A stretch of DNA of 64,000 nt from Methylomusa anaerophila (GTDB lineage Bacteria > Bacillota > Negativicutes > Sporomusales > Sporomusaceae), in contig NZ_AP018449.1 of assembly GCF_003966895.1 (NCBI RefSeq), positions 317,424 to 381,423 of the forward strand, in the 5' to 3' direction. Numbering within the stretch: the stretch's first letter is position 1; every line of letters starts with the position of its first letter. Below are positions 8,746 through 17,185 of this stretch, one piece after another. The notes below the pieces were generated by a model. That model had not been told where the DNA came from and ran no database searches. It saw nothing but the letters and a program-made list of their open reading frames with translations. Both the position numbers and the translations under genes were made by a program.

Positions 8746-10248
8746 TTATTTTGCCTCCCCGTTTGCAAAATAAAGCGGATCAGGCTGTTGATACCACCAC
8801 TCGTTGTATACATCCGGTGTCTTTTCCAGCATCGTCTTTTGGAACGAGCGGTTTTTTGTGGACTGCAGCAGGAAGTTGCCGGCAGCTATTGCTCCTTTGT
8901 ATCCGGCCTGCGCGCTCCAGGGACGGGCATCTCCCCGGGCAGAGTGGATTCTGGTTGCTCCTCGGTCGCGTTTATAGGCGCTTCCCTGGAAGGGGCAGGT
9001 CAACGCGATGTCCGGATCATATCTTCTGGTGTGATGGGCCACTTCCGCCGCCTGGAAAGTATTGACCAAAACGTCAAAATCCCCGACCTCTTCGATCAGT
9101 TTTTCCGTTTCATCCACTACCAGGTTATCAAAATCAAGACAAATGGCAGCCGGCGTTTTTACCCCTAATTCATTGAAAAACGGAACTTGGGTAAGCATTC
9201 TTCCCTGTCCCAAAGAGCCAAGAACGTTAATATCTTGGCCTTTGCCAATTTTGTCAAATTCCTTCTGTATGACCTCCAGTTTGGGCAGCCACTCATCGTG
9301 TTCTTCCACGATTAATTTTTCCACTTCTTTTTCTTTACCGGTATAGTAAGCGATGGCCCGCAGCCACTCATCCGTATGTTCTATGCCGATAGGCGAAGGA
9401 TATAAGAAGTAAGGTACACCGTACTCCTGTTCGAGACCCCGCGACAGGTAATCGGTAAATGAGGAGCAGATAGGAGCGGTAACAGCCGCCTCCGACAGTA
9501 TTTCAAACTGCTCAACTGTGGAAAATTCAGGAACAAAGTTGGGCCGTAATCCTATTTTCCCCAGCAACCGGGTAATTTCTATCCGGTCCTGCCAGGTATA
9601 AGATAACATACTGGCCACATTGACAAGATCTTTTTGCTTCTTGGCAGGCTTTTTCACCAGGTATTTGAGTATACCGTGCCAAAAAGCATCATAGCCGGTT
9701 TGTATAAGCTTGGAGCGAATTCCTTCGCAGTGGATGGCAACTATTCTTGCATCTATCTCCGGCTGAACCTCGTCCACAATTCCCGCGATGTCTTCCCCGA
9801 TAATGCCGGTGGTGCAGGATGCCAAAACAAATATTGCTTTGGGGTTATATCTCGCTTGCGCCTCCTGGATGGCGTATTTCAATTTGTCGCCGGCTCCGTA
9901 AATAACATCTTTTTCGTTCAGGTTGGTAGTCAGCCAATGAAAATCATAGTTTTCCGGGCGCCCCAAAGAGGTCGGAACCTTGCGGAATATTTCCCGATAT
10001 CCCAAACCAACCACAGAGCAGCCCACCGGCGCATGGACAATCATCACCGAATCACGAATTGTCATAACACGCTGGGTTAGATAGAAGTTTAAAAGACAAC
10101 CCGACGACTGTTGAAAGGAACGTTCCCGGTTTGGTACCGCCCCATCCTTTACCTCTTTAATGAGCTCACTGGCTTTGCCGAAAAACGCGTTAATGCCATT
10201 ACCGCGTTGTTCCCTGGTGGGGCAGGTATTCTCTTTTAGATTGATCAT
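8746..10248 (-). CDS. Nitrogenase component-1-like alpha subunit (NifD-like, ligands retained)
   Basis: 500 residues. P-cluster cysteine positions are C51 (SSGCLLN), C77 (HAPVGCS) and C145 (ASCTTGIIGED). The two cofactor ligands of NifD also have counterparts: C261 (APICSSFTDYL; NifD C275) and H435 (TRIHSARGD; NifD H442). DPOR, COR and CfbD-type enzymes lack these two, so a NifB-derived cofactor is likely. The protein differs clearly from NifD, VnfD and AnfD around H435, and no VnfG/AnfG delta subunit is present. This points to a nitrogenase-like enzyme such as methylthio-alkane reductase, or to an uncharacterised clade. First gene of the operon. Confidence 0.88.
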   Translation of the reverse strand: MINLKENTCPTREQRGNGINAFFGKASELIKEVKDGAVPNRERSFQQSSGCLLNFYLTQRVMTIRDSVMIVHAPVGCSVVGLGYREIFRKVPTSLGRPENYDFHWLTTNLNEKDVIYGAGDKLKYAIQEAQARYNPKAIFVLASCTTGIIGEDIAGIVDEVQPEIDARIVAIHCEGIRSKLIQTGYDAFWHGILKYLVKKPAKKQKDLVNVASMLSYTWQDRIEITRLLGKIGLRPNFVPEFSTVEQFEILSEAAVTAPICSSFTDYLSRGLEQEYGVPYFLYPSPIGIEHTDEWLRAIAYYTGKEKEVEKLIVEEHDEWLPKLEVIQKEFDKIGKGQDINVLGSLGQGRMLTQVPFFNELGVKTPAAICLDFDNLVVDETEKLIEEVGDFDVLVNTFQAAEVAHHTRRYDPDIALTCPFQGSAYKRDRGATRIHSARGDARPWSAQAGYKGAIAAGNFLLQSTKNRSFQKTMLEKTPDVYNEWWYQQPDPLYFANGEAK

Positions 10249-10303
10249 TGTACAAACCTCCTGTTCTTTTTAACTTTTATCCAATTGCAACTATATGAAA
10301 AAA

Positions 10304-10338
10304 GAGATCATTTTCTTATGAATAAAGAAAATGATCTC
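10304..10338 (-). terminator. Intrinsic terminator in the 5' leader (attenuator) of the nitrogenase-like operon
   Basis: Read on the minus strand, a perfect 14-bp stem (GAGATCATTTTCTT / AAGAAAATGATCTC, loop 7) is followed by TTTTTT. It lies between the promoter at 10384-10412 and the first start codon at 10248. Readthrough must therefore be controlled for the operon to be expressed. A short upstream sequence (CCAG, 7 bases, CTGG) overlaps the stem base and could act as part of an antiterminator. No known riboswitch fits, since only about 40 nt precede the stem. Confidence 0.8.
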
Positions 10339-10383
10339 CAGCAACTCACTGGTCAATCCAAGTCAGTATATTACGTTTTTATT

Positions 10384-10412
10384 ATTGTATTACACTATTT
10401 GGAAGCTGTCAA
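10384..10412 (-). promoter_or_regulatory. Sigma-A type promoter of the nitrogenase-like operon
   Basis: On the minus strand TTGACA (10412-10407), a 17-base spacer, then TACAAT (10389-10384). The predicted start near 10377 gives a leader of about 130 nt containing the attenuator. No sigma-54 (GG-N10-GC) element was noticed here. The DNA between this promoter and the marR promoter (10413-10721) shows no gene and no further motif that I can support. Confidence 0.75.
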
Positions 10413-10721
10413 GTAATTTATCGCGGCTAATTTATCGTGGCTAGCAATTCTATCGCTATTTGCTCTGCTGTTTCATCCATCCTGCTTTTTAATGACAAAG
10501 TTAGCTTCGCGTTATCTTGGTTGTTTTATAGAACCCTAGATGCAGCCCTCAATATGTTTTCCCATCAGGTTGCGACATAAATATTTTTCTCCTTTACTTC
10601 TGTCTTCAAGGGAGAAAACTCATAATGGATTTCTTTGCTGACATTTCTTTTATTTCTACTTTATCACAGTTGCAGCAGACAGTTTACTGATATTCCAGAA
10701 TCATGATATTCCAAAATCATC

Positions 10722-10780
10722 TTGACGAAAACCGGTAAGGGTGTTAAATTGTAATTGTTAATATATTAACAATTACAATT
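10722..10780 (+). promoter_or_regulatory. marR promoter with perfect 34-bp palindromic operator
   Basis: TTGACG (10722-10727), a 17-base spacer and TAAATT (10745-10750) make a promoter. From 10747 to 10780 the DNA is an exact palindrome of 34 bases centred on TTAATATATTAA, covering the -10 box and the start site. Such a site is expected to bind a dimeric MarR repressor, giving autoregulation. Confidence 0.8.
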
Positions 10781-10832
10781 GGGGGTCGTAATAATTCAAG
10801 AAAACGGAAATACACCGGAGAGGTATCTTTCC

Positions 10833-11246
10833 ATGCAGGTGCTCCATGAATTTAATTTGCTTCAAAATATTTTTGAAGATGTTTTTTCTATGCATTTTGC
10901 GCGTTATGGCCTGTCGTGGCCGAAGTATAAGGTTTTAATTAATCTCTATATGTCGGGTGACTATGGATTGATTCAGTCGGAATTAAGCGCGAAGCTGCTT
11001 GTCTCCAGGGCAAATATAACCAGCTTGATAGAGCGGTTGGAAAAAGAAGATCTGGTAATTCGCAGAAACGATTCCGCCGATAAACGAGTGTTTCGAGTTT
11101 ACCTCAGCAACAGGGCTGTTGCACTTATGCATGCATTTCTTCCCATACATAATGATTTTGTGCATAAAGCCATGTCATCGCTTAGTACATCGGAAAAAAA
11201 AGAATTGATTTTTCTGTTAAAAAAACTAAATACGGGATTGGATTGA
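10833..11246 (+). CDS. MarR-family transcriptional regulator
   Basis: 137 residues from ATG 10833, which has GGAGAGG about 9 bases upstream. An upstream in-frame TTG at 10779 lies inside the operator and lacks a ribosome site. The winged helix-turn-helix (ELSAKLLVSRANITSLIERLEKEDLVIRRNDSADKRVFRVYLS) is classic MarR. It is divergent from the nitrogenase-like operon, whose promoter is about 420 bp away, and is probably autoregulated through the palindrome. Whether it also controls the operon is unknown. Its ligand could be a sulfur compound or a phenolic; the sequence does not say. Confidence 0.9.
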   Translation: MQVLHEFNLLQNIFEDVFSMHFARYGLSWPKYKVLINLYMSGDYGLIQSELSAKLLVSRANITSLIERLEKEDLVIRRNDSADKRVFRVYLSNRAVALMHAFLPIHNDFVHKAMSSLSTSEKKELIFLLKKLNTGLD

Positions 11247-11420
11247 ATAAAGAATGTTCTGCGGCGGTGTATATATGCAGGCCTTTCCCTTGAAACCTTG
11301 GGGTTAAATGTTGAGAAAGTGTGTTCTCAGGCGGTTTTTACCGCTGGATTTATTGCCGGTGAATCACAGTAACCGGCATGTTGTTGATTGACTTGAAAAG
11401 AGGAGAGGAGATGGAAAAAG

Positions 11421-11792
11421 ATGAATTGTGAAAGGTGCGGCGAACCCATCACGGAAAATGAAAGTTTTAAACATCATGGTAAGCTCCTATGCGAAGATTG
11501 TTATATTGGAGCCTTGCAGCCGCCGAAAACTTGCGACGTGGCCGCAGTGCATGCGGCGAAAAAGCACCGGGAGATGTTTGGTCAGACTGGTACCGAAGGG
11601 CTTACGGCTTTGCAACAGGAAATTTACAATTATATTAAGGAGCAGGGCAAAGCAACCAGACCGGAATTAATGGCTCATTTCAAACTGCCGGAGTGGGAAC
11701 TGGAAAAACAGTTTTCTATCTTGCGTCATTGTGAACTGGTAAAGGGAAGAAAAGAGGAAGACCAGATATACCTAGTTCCCTTTGACTCTTAA
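11421..11792 (+). CDS. Zinc-ribbon (LIM-like) plus winged-helix small protein, unknown function
   Basis: 123 residues. The N-terminus has two metal-binding pairs (CERC at 3-6; H and CEDC near 20-27) like half a LIM or treble-clef domain. The second half (residues 60-120, LQQEIYNYIKEQGKATRPELMAHFKLPEWELEKQFSILRHCELVKG in pieces) has a winged-helix pattern. It could be a DNA-binding protein with a structural zinc or redox-sensing site. It lies downstream of marR in the same direction, with a 174-bp gap and its own GAGGAGAGG ribosome site. I do not recognise a named family. Confidence 0.75.
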   Translation: MNCERCGEPITENESFKHHGKLLCEDCYIGALQPPKTCDVAAVHAAKKHREMFGQTGTEGLTALQQEIYNYIKEQGKATRPELMAHFKLPEWELEKQFSILRHCELVKGRKEEDQIYLVPFDS

Positions 11793-11879
11793 CTTTCACC
11801 AAAAACCGTTCTTACTTGGGATGATTATGGCAAAATTACCGTTCCACAGGTCTTAGGGGTCAATTACTTAAATAATTTG

Positions 11880-13550
11880 TTAAGCCAAGTGGGCTGCAGC
11901 ATGCAGTAAGCTTTTGGTATAGTTGTTTTCCGGTTGGTTTATAATCTTATGGGTAAAACCTTGTTCCACGATGCTGCCGTTTTTCATTATTGCCAGGCGG
12001 TCACTGATTTTTCTGGCCAGAGCAATATCGTGGGTAATAAACAGAACCGCCAATCCCCGTTTATCCTGCAAGTTGAGAAGCAGTTTCACGATTTTAGCCT
12101 GAACGCTGGCATCAAGGGCTGAGGTAGGTTCGTCGGCGATTAATATTTTCGGACTCAAAGCCAGCGCCCGGGCGATAACCACCCGTTGTGCTTCGCCGCC
12201 GCTGAGTTGATGGGGGTATTTGCGAAGAAACTCGTCGCTGGCCGGGAGTTCAACTTCCGCCAGCAATAGCTTTACTAACGTCAGTCTTTCCTTCTCGCTG
12301 CCGCGCCGCTGGATATCCAGCGGCTCTTTTATTGCCTGCAGTACATTCAGCCGGTGGCTAAGGGCCTCCTTGGGATTTTGGAATACCATTTGCACTTGTT
12401 GATAAAACCAACTGTCATGGCAGGCTACGATTTGACCGTCAAGGGCAATACGGCCGGCTTCAGCCGTTAGCAGGCCCATGATGGATTTGGCTACCGTCGT
12501 TTTGCCTGAACCGCTTTCCCCCACCAGGGCGAGAGTTTCCCCTTCGTATAATGTTAAACTAAGATTATCGACTACTTTGCGGTTACCAAAAATCTTGGTG
12601 AGACCGGCTACCTCCAGCAAGGGGACAATACCGCCGCGATGGCAAGCCAGCAACCGACTGCTGTCAAGTTTAAGCTGGGGGACCACGGTCAGGCATACCG
12701 GCAGATGCTGAGTACATCTGGGGTGAAACGGGCAACCGGAAACACCGTGTTCCATTTGTCCCGGGATACCTTGCAAGTCCTTGACTGTGGTCATATTGGG
12801 AAAGGATCGGAGCAGACCCCGCGTATACGGATGACGCGGGTTATCCATTACCACGGCGATAGGTCCGGTTTCAACAACCCTGCCGCCATACAGTACAGTG
12901 ACGGAATCGGCCAACTCAGCGGCAGTGGTAAGGTCATGGGTGATCAAGATGGTTGCTATTTCCGCCGTAACCCGTTTCAGTAAAGTGAGTATTTCCTGTT
13001 TGGTAAGGGGATCTAAAGAAGCTGTGGGTTCATCAAGAATCAAGATTTGAGGCTGATTGACAAGCGCCATGGCGATTAACGCCCGTTGCTTTTCGCCGCC
13101 GCTTAGTTCATGAGGGAAGGATTTTCCCTGGCGTTCATTCAAACCGATATTGCTTATCACTTCCCACGCCCGCTCAGTGGCGGAAGCCGGCGTAATATTT
13201 TCGTGGACTAAAATAGCTTCCGCCACTTGTTCAACGATGGAGTATAAAGGATGAAGATAGTTATCCGTATTCTGAAAAACCATGGCGATTTGTTTTCCCC
13301 GGATATGTCGGAGTTCCGGTTCGCTAAGGGTTAGGAGATTTTGACCTGACCAGTAAATTTCGCCGCCGGCTTGCCCGCCGGTTAAGCCCAAAATGCTAAG
13401 GCCCAAGGTGGTTTTACCTGCTCCCGATTCACCGATAACAGCCATTATCTGATTTGGTAACAGTGTGAGATTTATCTCCCGTAAGACGGGGATCTTATCA
13501 AAACATACAGTTAAATTTTTGATAGCCAGAAGTTCTGCCGATACTTGCAT
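11880..13550 (-). CDS. Fused two-domain ABC ATPase, DppD-DppF/NikDE type
   Basis: 556 residues containing two complete nucleotide-binding domains. The first has GESGAGKTT, LSGGEKQR and ILDEPTASLD; the second has GESGSGKTT, LSGGEAQR and ADEPTSALD. The linker (near residues 250-310) is the oligopeptide/dipeptide HPY-type element with cysteines (SGCPFHPRCTQHLPVC). A single chain replaces the usual DppD plus DppF pair. It powers import by the two permeases encoded just upstream (4-bp spacing). Family members move peptides, nickel or metallophores. Confidence 0.93.
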   Translation of the reverse strand: MQVSAELLAIKNLTVCFDKIPVLREINLTLLPNQIMAVIGESGAGKTTLGLSILGLTGGQAGGEIYWSGQNLLTLSEPELRHIRGKQIAMVFQNTDNYLHPLYSIVEQVAEAILVHENITPASATERAWEVISNIGLNERQGKSFPHELSGGEKQRALIAMALVNQPQILILDEPTASLDPLTKQEILTLLKRVTAEIATILITHDLTTAAELADSVTVLYGGRVVETGPIAVVMDNPRHPYTRGLLRSFPNMTTVKDLQGIPGQMEHGVSGCPFHPRCTQHLPVCLTVVPQLKLDSSRLLACHRGGIVPLLEVAGLTKIFGNRKVVDNLSLTLYEGETLALVGESGSGKTTVAKSIMGLLTAEAGRIALDGQIVACHDSWFYQQVQMVFQNPKEALSHRLNVLQAIKEPLDIQRRGSEKERLTLVKLLLAEVELPASDEFLRKYPHQLSGGEAQRVVIARALALSPKILIADEPTSALDASVQAKIVKLLLNLQDKRGLAVLFITHDIALARKISDRLAIMKNGSIVEQGFTHKIINQPENNYTKSLLHAAAHLA

Positions 13551-13553
13551 AAT

Positions 13554-14396
13554 TTACCTCTTTTCCATGCGTAAACGCGGGTTGAAAACGGTTTCAAAAG
13601 TGTAGCCAGTAAAGACCAGACCGGTGATTGTCAGCGAAACAGCCAAACCGGCCGGTAGCAGACACCATTGCCAGACGTCCAGATAGATAAAAGGCAGCGC
13701 CTGTTGTATCATTTTACCCCAACTGATTAACGCCGGGTCGCTGACTCCCAGGAAAGATAGGCCGGCTTCCATAAAAATAGCCCGTCTGGCATTATTGATG
13801 ATAATGGCAATAAGGATTGGTCCCAGGTCAAGCAGTATATGCCGTAACAGTAAATATCGCCAATTAGCGCCGAATGTTCTGGCAGCGGCATAAGACATAC
13901 GGCTTTTGAGACTTAAAGTTTGCGCTCGGATGATCCGGGCCCCGGACGGCCAGACAAAGGTTGCGAGGAGAAGAATTAGCAAGAGAATATTTGGTTTTAA
14001 ATAGGCGGCTGTCAGGATCATGAGGATTACCGGCGGTATGACTAGCAAGATATCAATGAAGCGCAGGCAAAACTCTTCATAGACGCCGCCAAACATGGCT
14101 GACGTGCCGCCAATAAGAAGGCTTAACGCGGCGCTGAGAAAAGCGGCGCCAGCTGCCACCAGCAAAGAGGTTCGGGCGCCATATACAAGCTGGGACCAGA
14201 TGTCTTGGCCTACATCATTGGTACCCAGCCAGTATTTAGCGGATGGCGGGTGGAATATATCGCCGGTGTAAGCTGAAGGCCGGAATTGAGTTAAAAACGG
14301 AGCCAGCGTAGCTGCCAAGATTACCAGGGTAAGGATACATAGACCAATCTGACCGAAACGGTTGTGAAATAGTTCTCTATTGTAACGAATATGCAC
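13554..14396 (-). CDS. ABC permease, DppC/NikC type
   Basis: 280 residues with an N-terminal segment before a periplasmic loop (LAPFLTQFRPSAYTGDIFHPPSAKYWLGTNDVGQDIWSQLVYGARTS in parts, the DppC hallmark) and five further hydrophobic segments. The EAA loop is RMSYAAARTFGANWRYLLLRHIL. Partner of the DppB-type protein encoded 22 bp upstream. Confidence 0.92.
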   Translation of the reverse strand: MHIRYNRELFHNRFGQIGLCILTLVILAATLAPFLTQFRPSAYTGDIFHPPSAKYWLGTNDVGQDIWSQLVYGARTSLLVAAGAAFLSAALSLLIGGTSAMFGGVYEEFCLRFIDILLVIPPVILMILTAAYLKPNILLLILLLATFVWPSGARIIRAQTLSLKSRMSYAAARTFGANWRYLLLRHILLDLGPILIAIIINNARRAIFMEAGLSFLGVSDPALISWGKMIQQALPFIYLDVWQWCLLPAGLAVSLTITGLVFTGYTFETVFNPRLRMEKR

Positions 14397-14418
14397 TCTC
14401 CGGTCCTCCTGCCTCCTG

Positions 14419-15384
14419 TTAACTTTGGGTTCTTGGGTCGAGTCTCGCGTATAAAAAGTCTGTTAAATAATTAATTATCAGCACGATGATGGTTATCAAC
14501 AGCAAAATGCCTTGGAGTAGGGGATAGTCGCGAGTCATTAGCGCTTTGTAGAGCAAAGTGCCCATGCCGGGATAGACAAACACGACTTCAATTAATAACA
14601 CGCTGCTTATCAGGTGGCCGAAATTAAGTCCGGTGGCTGTGACCACCGGCAGCAAAGCGCAACGTCCGGCGTGACGGTAGCGCAAGGAATAATCCGGGCA
14701 GCCTTTGGCTCTGGCAGTCCGGATGAAAGCTTCACCCATTACGGTTACCATAGTATTGCGGGTCAGCAAATAAGTTGCGGTCAGGTGGACCATCACCAGG
14801 GAAGTGAGCGGCAGCACAAGATGGTGCAGGATATCCAATGCAATAGCCGGTCCCGTATAGCCGCTGTATGGTGTCATCGCTCCGGACAAAGGAAGCAAAC
14901 GTAAAGAGACTGAAAAAGTCAGCAGTAAAATAATGCCGAAGAAAAAATTAGGCAAGCCGCTGAAGATCATTATTCCGCCTAAAAAATACCGGTCCAGACT
15001 ACTGTTACGGCGATAACCCGATTCAATGCCGAGAATAATTCCGGCCAGGGTGGAAAGAATAAGGGCCGAACCAGCCAACAGGACGGTCCAGGGGAGGAAC
15101 CCGGCGATCAGGCCTGTAACCGGGGCGTTATAAAAATAGGAATATCCCAAGTCAGCTCTGGCTAATGATAATATATAGGCGGCAAACTGTTCGTCTAAAG
15201 ACCGGTCAAGGGAAAAATGCTGAATTAATTCTGCCTGCAGTTCCGGCGTCATATTGGTTAGCGCTTCGTCGCCATATATTGCGTGCAGCGGGTCGCCGGG
15301 CAGCAAACGCGGCAAGAGGAAGTTCAAAACAAAAATGATACATAAAGCAATTAGATAGTTAGTTGTGATTTTTGCATTTGGCAT
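14419..15384 (-). CDS. ABC permease, DppB/NikB type
   Basis: 321 residues. Typical DppB start (membrane helix, then LLPGDPLHAIYGDEALT), LDRSLDEQFAAYI loop, six membrane segments, and EAA loop AFIRTARAKGCPDYSLRYRHAGRCALLPVVTATGLNFGHL in parts. Third gene of the importer operon, following the binding protein by 26 bp. Confidence 0.92.
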   Translation of the reverse strand: MPNAKITTNYLIALCIIFVLNFLLPRLLPGDPLHAIYGDEALTNMTPELQAELIQHFSLDRSLDEQFAAYILSLARADLGYSYFYNAPVTGLIAGFLPWTVLLAGSALILSTLAGIILGIESGYRRNSSLDRYFLGGIMIFSGLPNFFFGIILLLTFSVSLRLLPLSGAMTPYSGYTGPAIALDILHHLVLPLTSLVMVHLTATYLLTRNTMVTVMGEAFIRTARAKGCPDYSLRYRHAGRCALLPVVTATGLNFGHLISSVLLIEVVFVYPGMGTLLYKALMTRDYPLLQGILLLITIIVLIINYLTDFLYARLDPRTQS

Positions 15385-15410
15385 TGTATAAGCTCCTGTG
15401 ATTCTTGCAG

Positions 15411-17021
15411 TTATTTAATAAACGACAGCTTGTTCAACGGCATGGGAACGCCGGAACCAATACCTTGTTTGGTAAAGAATAAGGTTGTTTTGGGATTATA
15501 GGCATAGTACCATGTGGGATAGTACAAAGGCAAGGCGGGGACTTCACTTGCATATGCCGCCTGCACTTGGTCAATCAACTGCCGGCGTGCAATTATGTCC
15601 ATAACGGCCACCTGTTTGCTGAGCAGGGCCGCCAATGTTTCGTTCGCCTGGAAGCGGGCGCTGTTGAAGCCTTTGCCGATAATGTTTTTTGTCAGATAAT
15701 CCGGGTCGGCGCCCAAGCCGCCGTGTCCATTTAAAGCCAGTTCAAATTTCCAGTCATTGAGGCGGCTGTCGAGGGTTTTGGATTCCAATGTACGCAGGCT
15801 GACTTTGATGCCGATTTTCTCCAACTGGGACTTAACAAACTCTCCCTGACGCTCGCCGGGATAGCCGATTATACCGCCATTGCCCACCAGTAGTTCAACC
15901 TCCAGCGGTACGCCGTTCTTTTCCAGGTACGGACCGTTTTTGGCATAGCCTAGACTGCTTAAGATATTTTGAGCTTTGGCTGGGTCATAGGAGTAAAGAT
16001 CTTTTAGCGACGGATTAAACCAGTCGTTGTCGGACGGGACTAAACCGGGACTTGCAGCTAGTCCCTGACCGCGTAAGGTTGTTTCAATGAGAGAACTTCG
16101 GTCAATGGCATCGGCCAGCGCTTGACGAAATTCTTTATTATTGAAGGGCTCTTGTCGGTGATTAATAACCAGCTTGGCCACCCAGTCATGAGGCATGGTC
16201 AAAATTTTAAGACCGGTCTGCGCCAATGGTTTTACAAGTTCTGCCGGCACTTGGGCCATATCGACTTGGCCCTGCTTGAGCGCGGCGGCCGCCATCTCCA
16301 TGTTCATTTTGACCATTTTTATCCGGCGGAATTTAGGCTTTCCCTGATAGTACCCGTCGTAGGCTTCATATAAATAAGAGCCGTGTTCCTTGCTGTAATC
16401 AATGGCTTTAAACGGGCCGGCGCCAATTAAGGCTTCTTTTTGTTGGAAATGCACCGGATCATTCACATTCTTCCAAATATGTTCAGGCAGGATCGGCACC
16501 GTGCCGGCGATGACGTCGAGAAAAGGAGCATAGGGACCATGCAGGTAAAACTTCACTTCATATTCATTTAAGGCTTCTATTTGTTTGATCATACTGGTGT
16601 CGGTAGTTTGGTAAGGATGGATCTTCAGATATTCATACGTAAATACCACGTCTTTGGCCGTGAACTTCTGACCATCATGCCAGGTGGCATTTTTTTGCAA
16701 ATGGAATATATAGGAGATTTCATCCTGGTTATAGTCCCAAGTAGCCGCCAAAGCGGGAATGTAGCCTTGGTCATCCTTCCATACCAAGGTATCAAAGATA
16801 AGGCTCATACGCACATACCCGGGACCGCGGGCGTAGTGGGTGAAAGGTGAGGGAAAACCATAATCGCCTGTAGGATCGGCAACGGTAAATATCAAATTGT
16901 CGGCGCCGGTTGAAGCGGTATTGTTCGGTTGCTGATTGCCGCAGCCCTGAACCAGGAATGAAAAAGCGATCAGGCATATAAAGACTAGTATTGTCTGCCG
17001 CTGATAATTCAACCTTACCAC
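15411..17021 (-). CDS. Substrate-binding lipoprotein, SBP_bac_5 (DppA/NikA/opine type)
   Basis: 536 residues with lipobox LVQGC and a full SBP_bac_5 fold signature (RMSLIFDTLVWKDDQGYIPALAATWDYN, TWHDGQKFTAKDVVFTYEY, ADAIDRSSLI). The start is GTG 17021 or TTG 17012. The GTG overlaps the end of a 42-codon micro-ORF (17015-17143), implying coupling. Ligand may be nickel, a peptide or a metallophore. The FmdE-like micro-ORF here and the related remnant beside the TonB receptor (25320-25553) make a metal or metal-chelate more likely than a peptide, but this is inference. Confidence 0.9.
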   Translation of the reverse strand: MVRLNYQRQTILVFICLIAFSFLVQGCGNQQPNNTASTGADNLIFTVADPTGDYGFPSPFTHYARGPGYVRMSLIFDTLVWKDDQGYIPALAATWDYNQDEISYIFHLQKNATWHDGQKFTAKDVVFTYEYLKIHPYQTTDTSMIKQIEALNEYEVKFYLHGPYAPFLDVIAGTVPILPEHIWKNVNDPVHFQQKEALIGAGPFKAIDYSKEHGSYLYEAYDGYYQGKPKFRRIKMVKMNMEMAAAALKQGQVDMAQVPAELVKPLAQTGLKILTMPHDWVAKLVINHRQEPFNNKEFRQALADAIDRSSLIETTLRGQGLAASPGLVPSDNDWFNPSLKDLYSYDPAKAQNILSSLGYAKNGPYLEKNGVPLEVELLVGNGGIIGYPGERQGEFVKSQLEKIGIKVSLRTLESKTLDSRLNDWKFELALNGHGGLGADPDYLTKNIIGKGFNSARFQANETLAALLSKQVAVMDIIARRQLIDQVQAAYASEVPALPLYYPTWYYAYNPKTTLFFTKQGIGSGVPMPLNKLSFIK

Positions 17022-17143
17022 CCCCTAGTGTATTCTTCAGTACAGGCCAGGCAGGCAATTTTGCCCTTCGTGAGACGGGCGCGGGAGCAGTGGCCGTGAA
17101 ATTCGATAGCCTTTTGGTAGTCGGCAGGATGGTTTGAATGCAT
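17015..17143 (-). CDS. FmdE-like micro-ORF (42 aa), overlaps the binding-protein gene
   Basis: ATG 17143 is preceded by GGAGG 8 bases upstream. Residues 8-18 read DYQKAIEFHGH, the conserved start of FmdE-family domains, but what follows (CSRARLTKGKIACLACTEEY) is not FmdE-like. Either a decayed FmdE or a genuine short metal-binding peptide with H16, H18, C19 and CLAC. Its stop overlaps the GTG of the binding protein. The second micro-ORF at 25151-25309 has FHGH at the same residues, 15-18. Confidence 0.6.
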   Translation of the reverse strand: MHSNHPADYQKAIEFHGHCSRARLTKGKIACLACTEEYTRGW

Positions 17144-17185
17144 TTACATACCTCCGGTTGTCATGTAATAAAAATAATGACGGGA

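Noticed and set aside
8746-10248. Vanadium or iron-only nitrogenase (VnfDGK/AnfDGK)
   Set aside because: No small delta subunit gene lies between alpha and beta, and the region around H435 does not resemble VnfD or AnfD.
8746-10248. Protochlorophyllide or Ni-sirohydrochlorin reductase (BchNB, CfbD)
   Set aside because: The alpha subunit keeps counterparts of both cofactor ligands (C261, H435), which those enzymes lack, and no tetrapyrrole genes are nearby.
10249-10380. SAM (S-box) or T-box leader for the nitrogenase-like operon
   Set aside because: Only about 40 nt lie between the predicted start and the terminator stem, too short for either, and their conserved boxes are absent.
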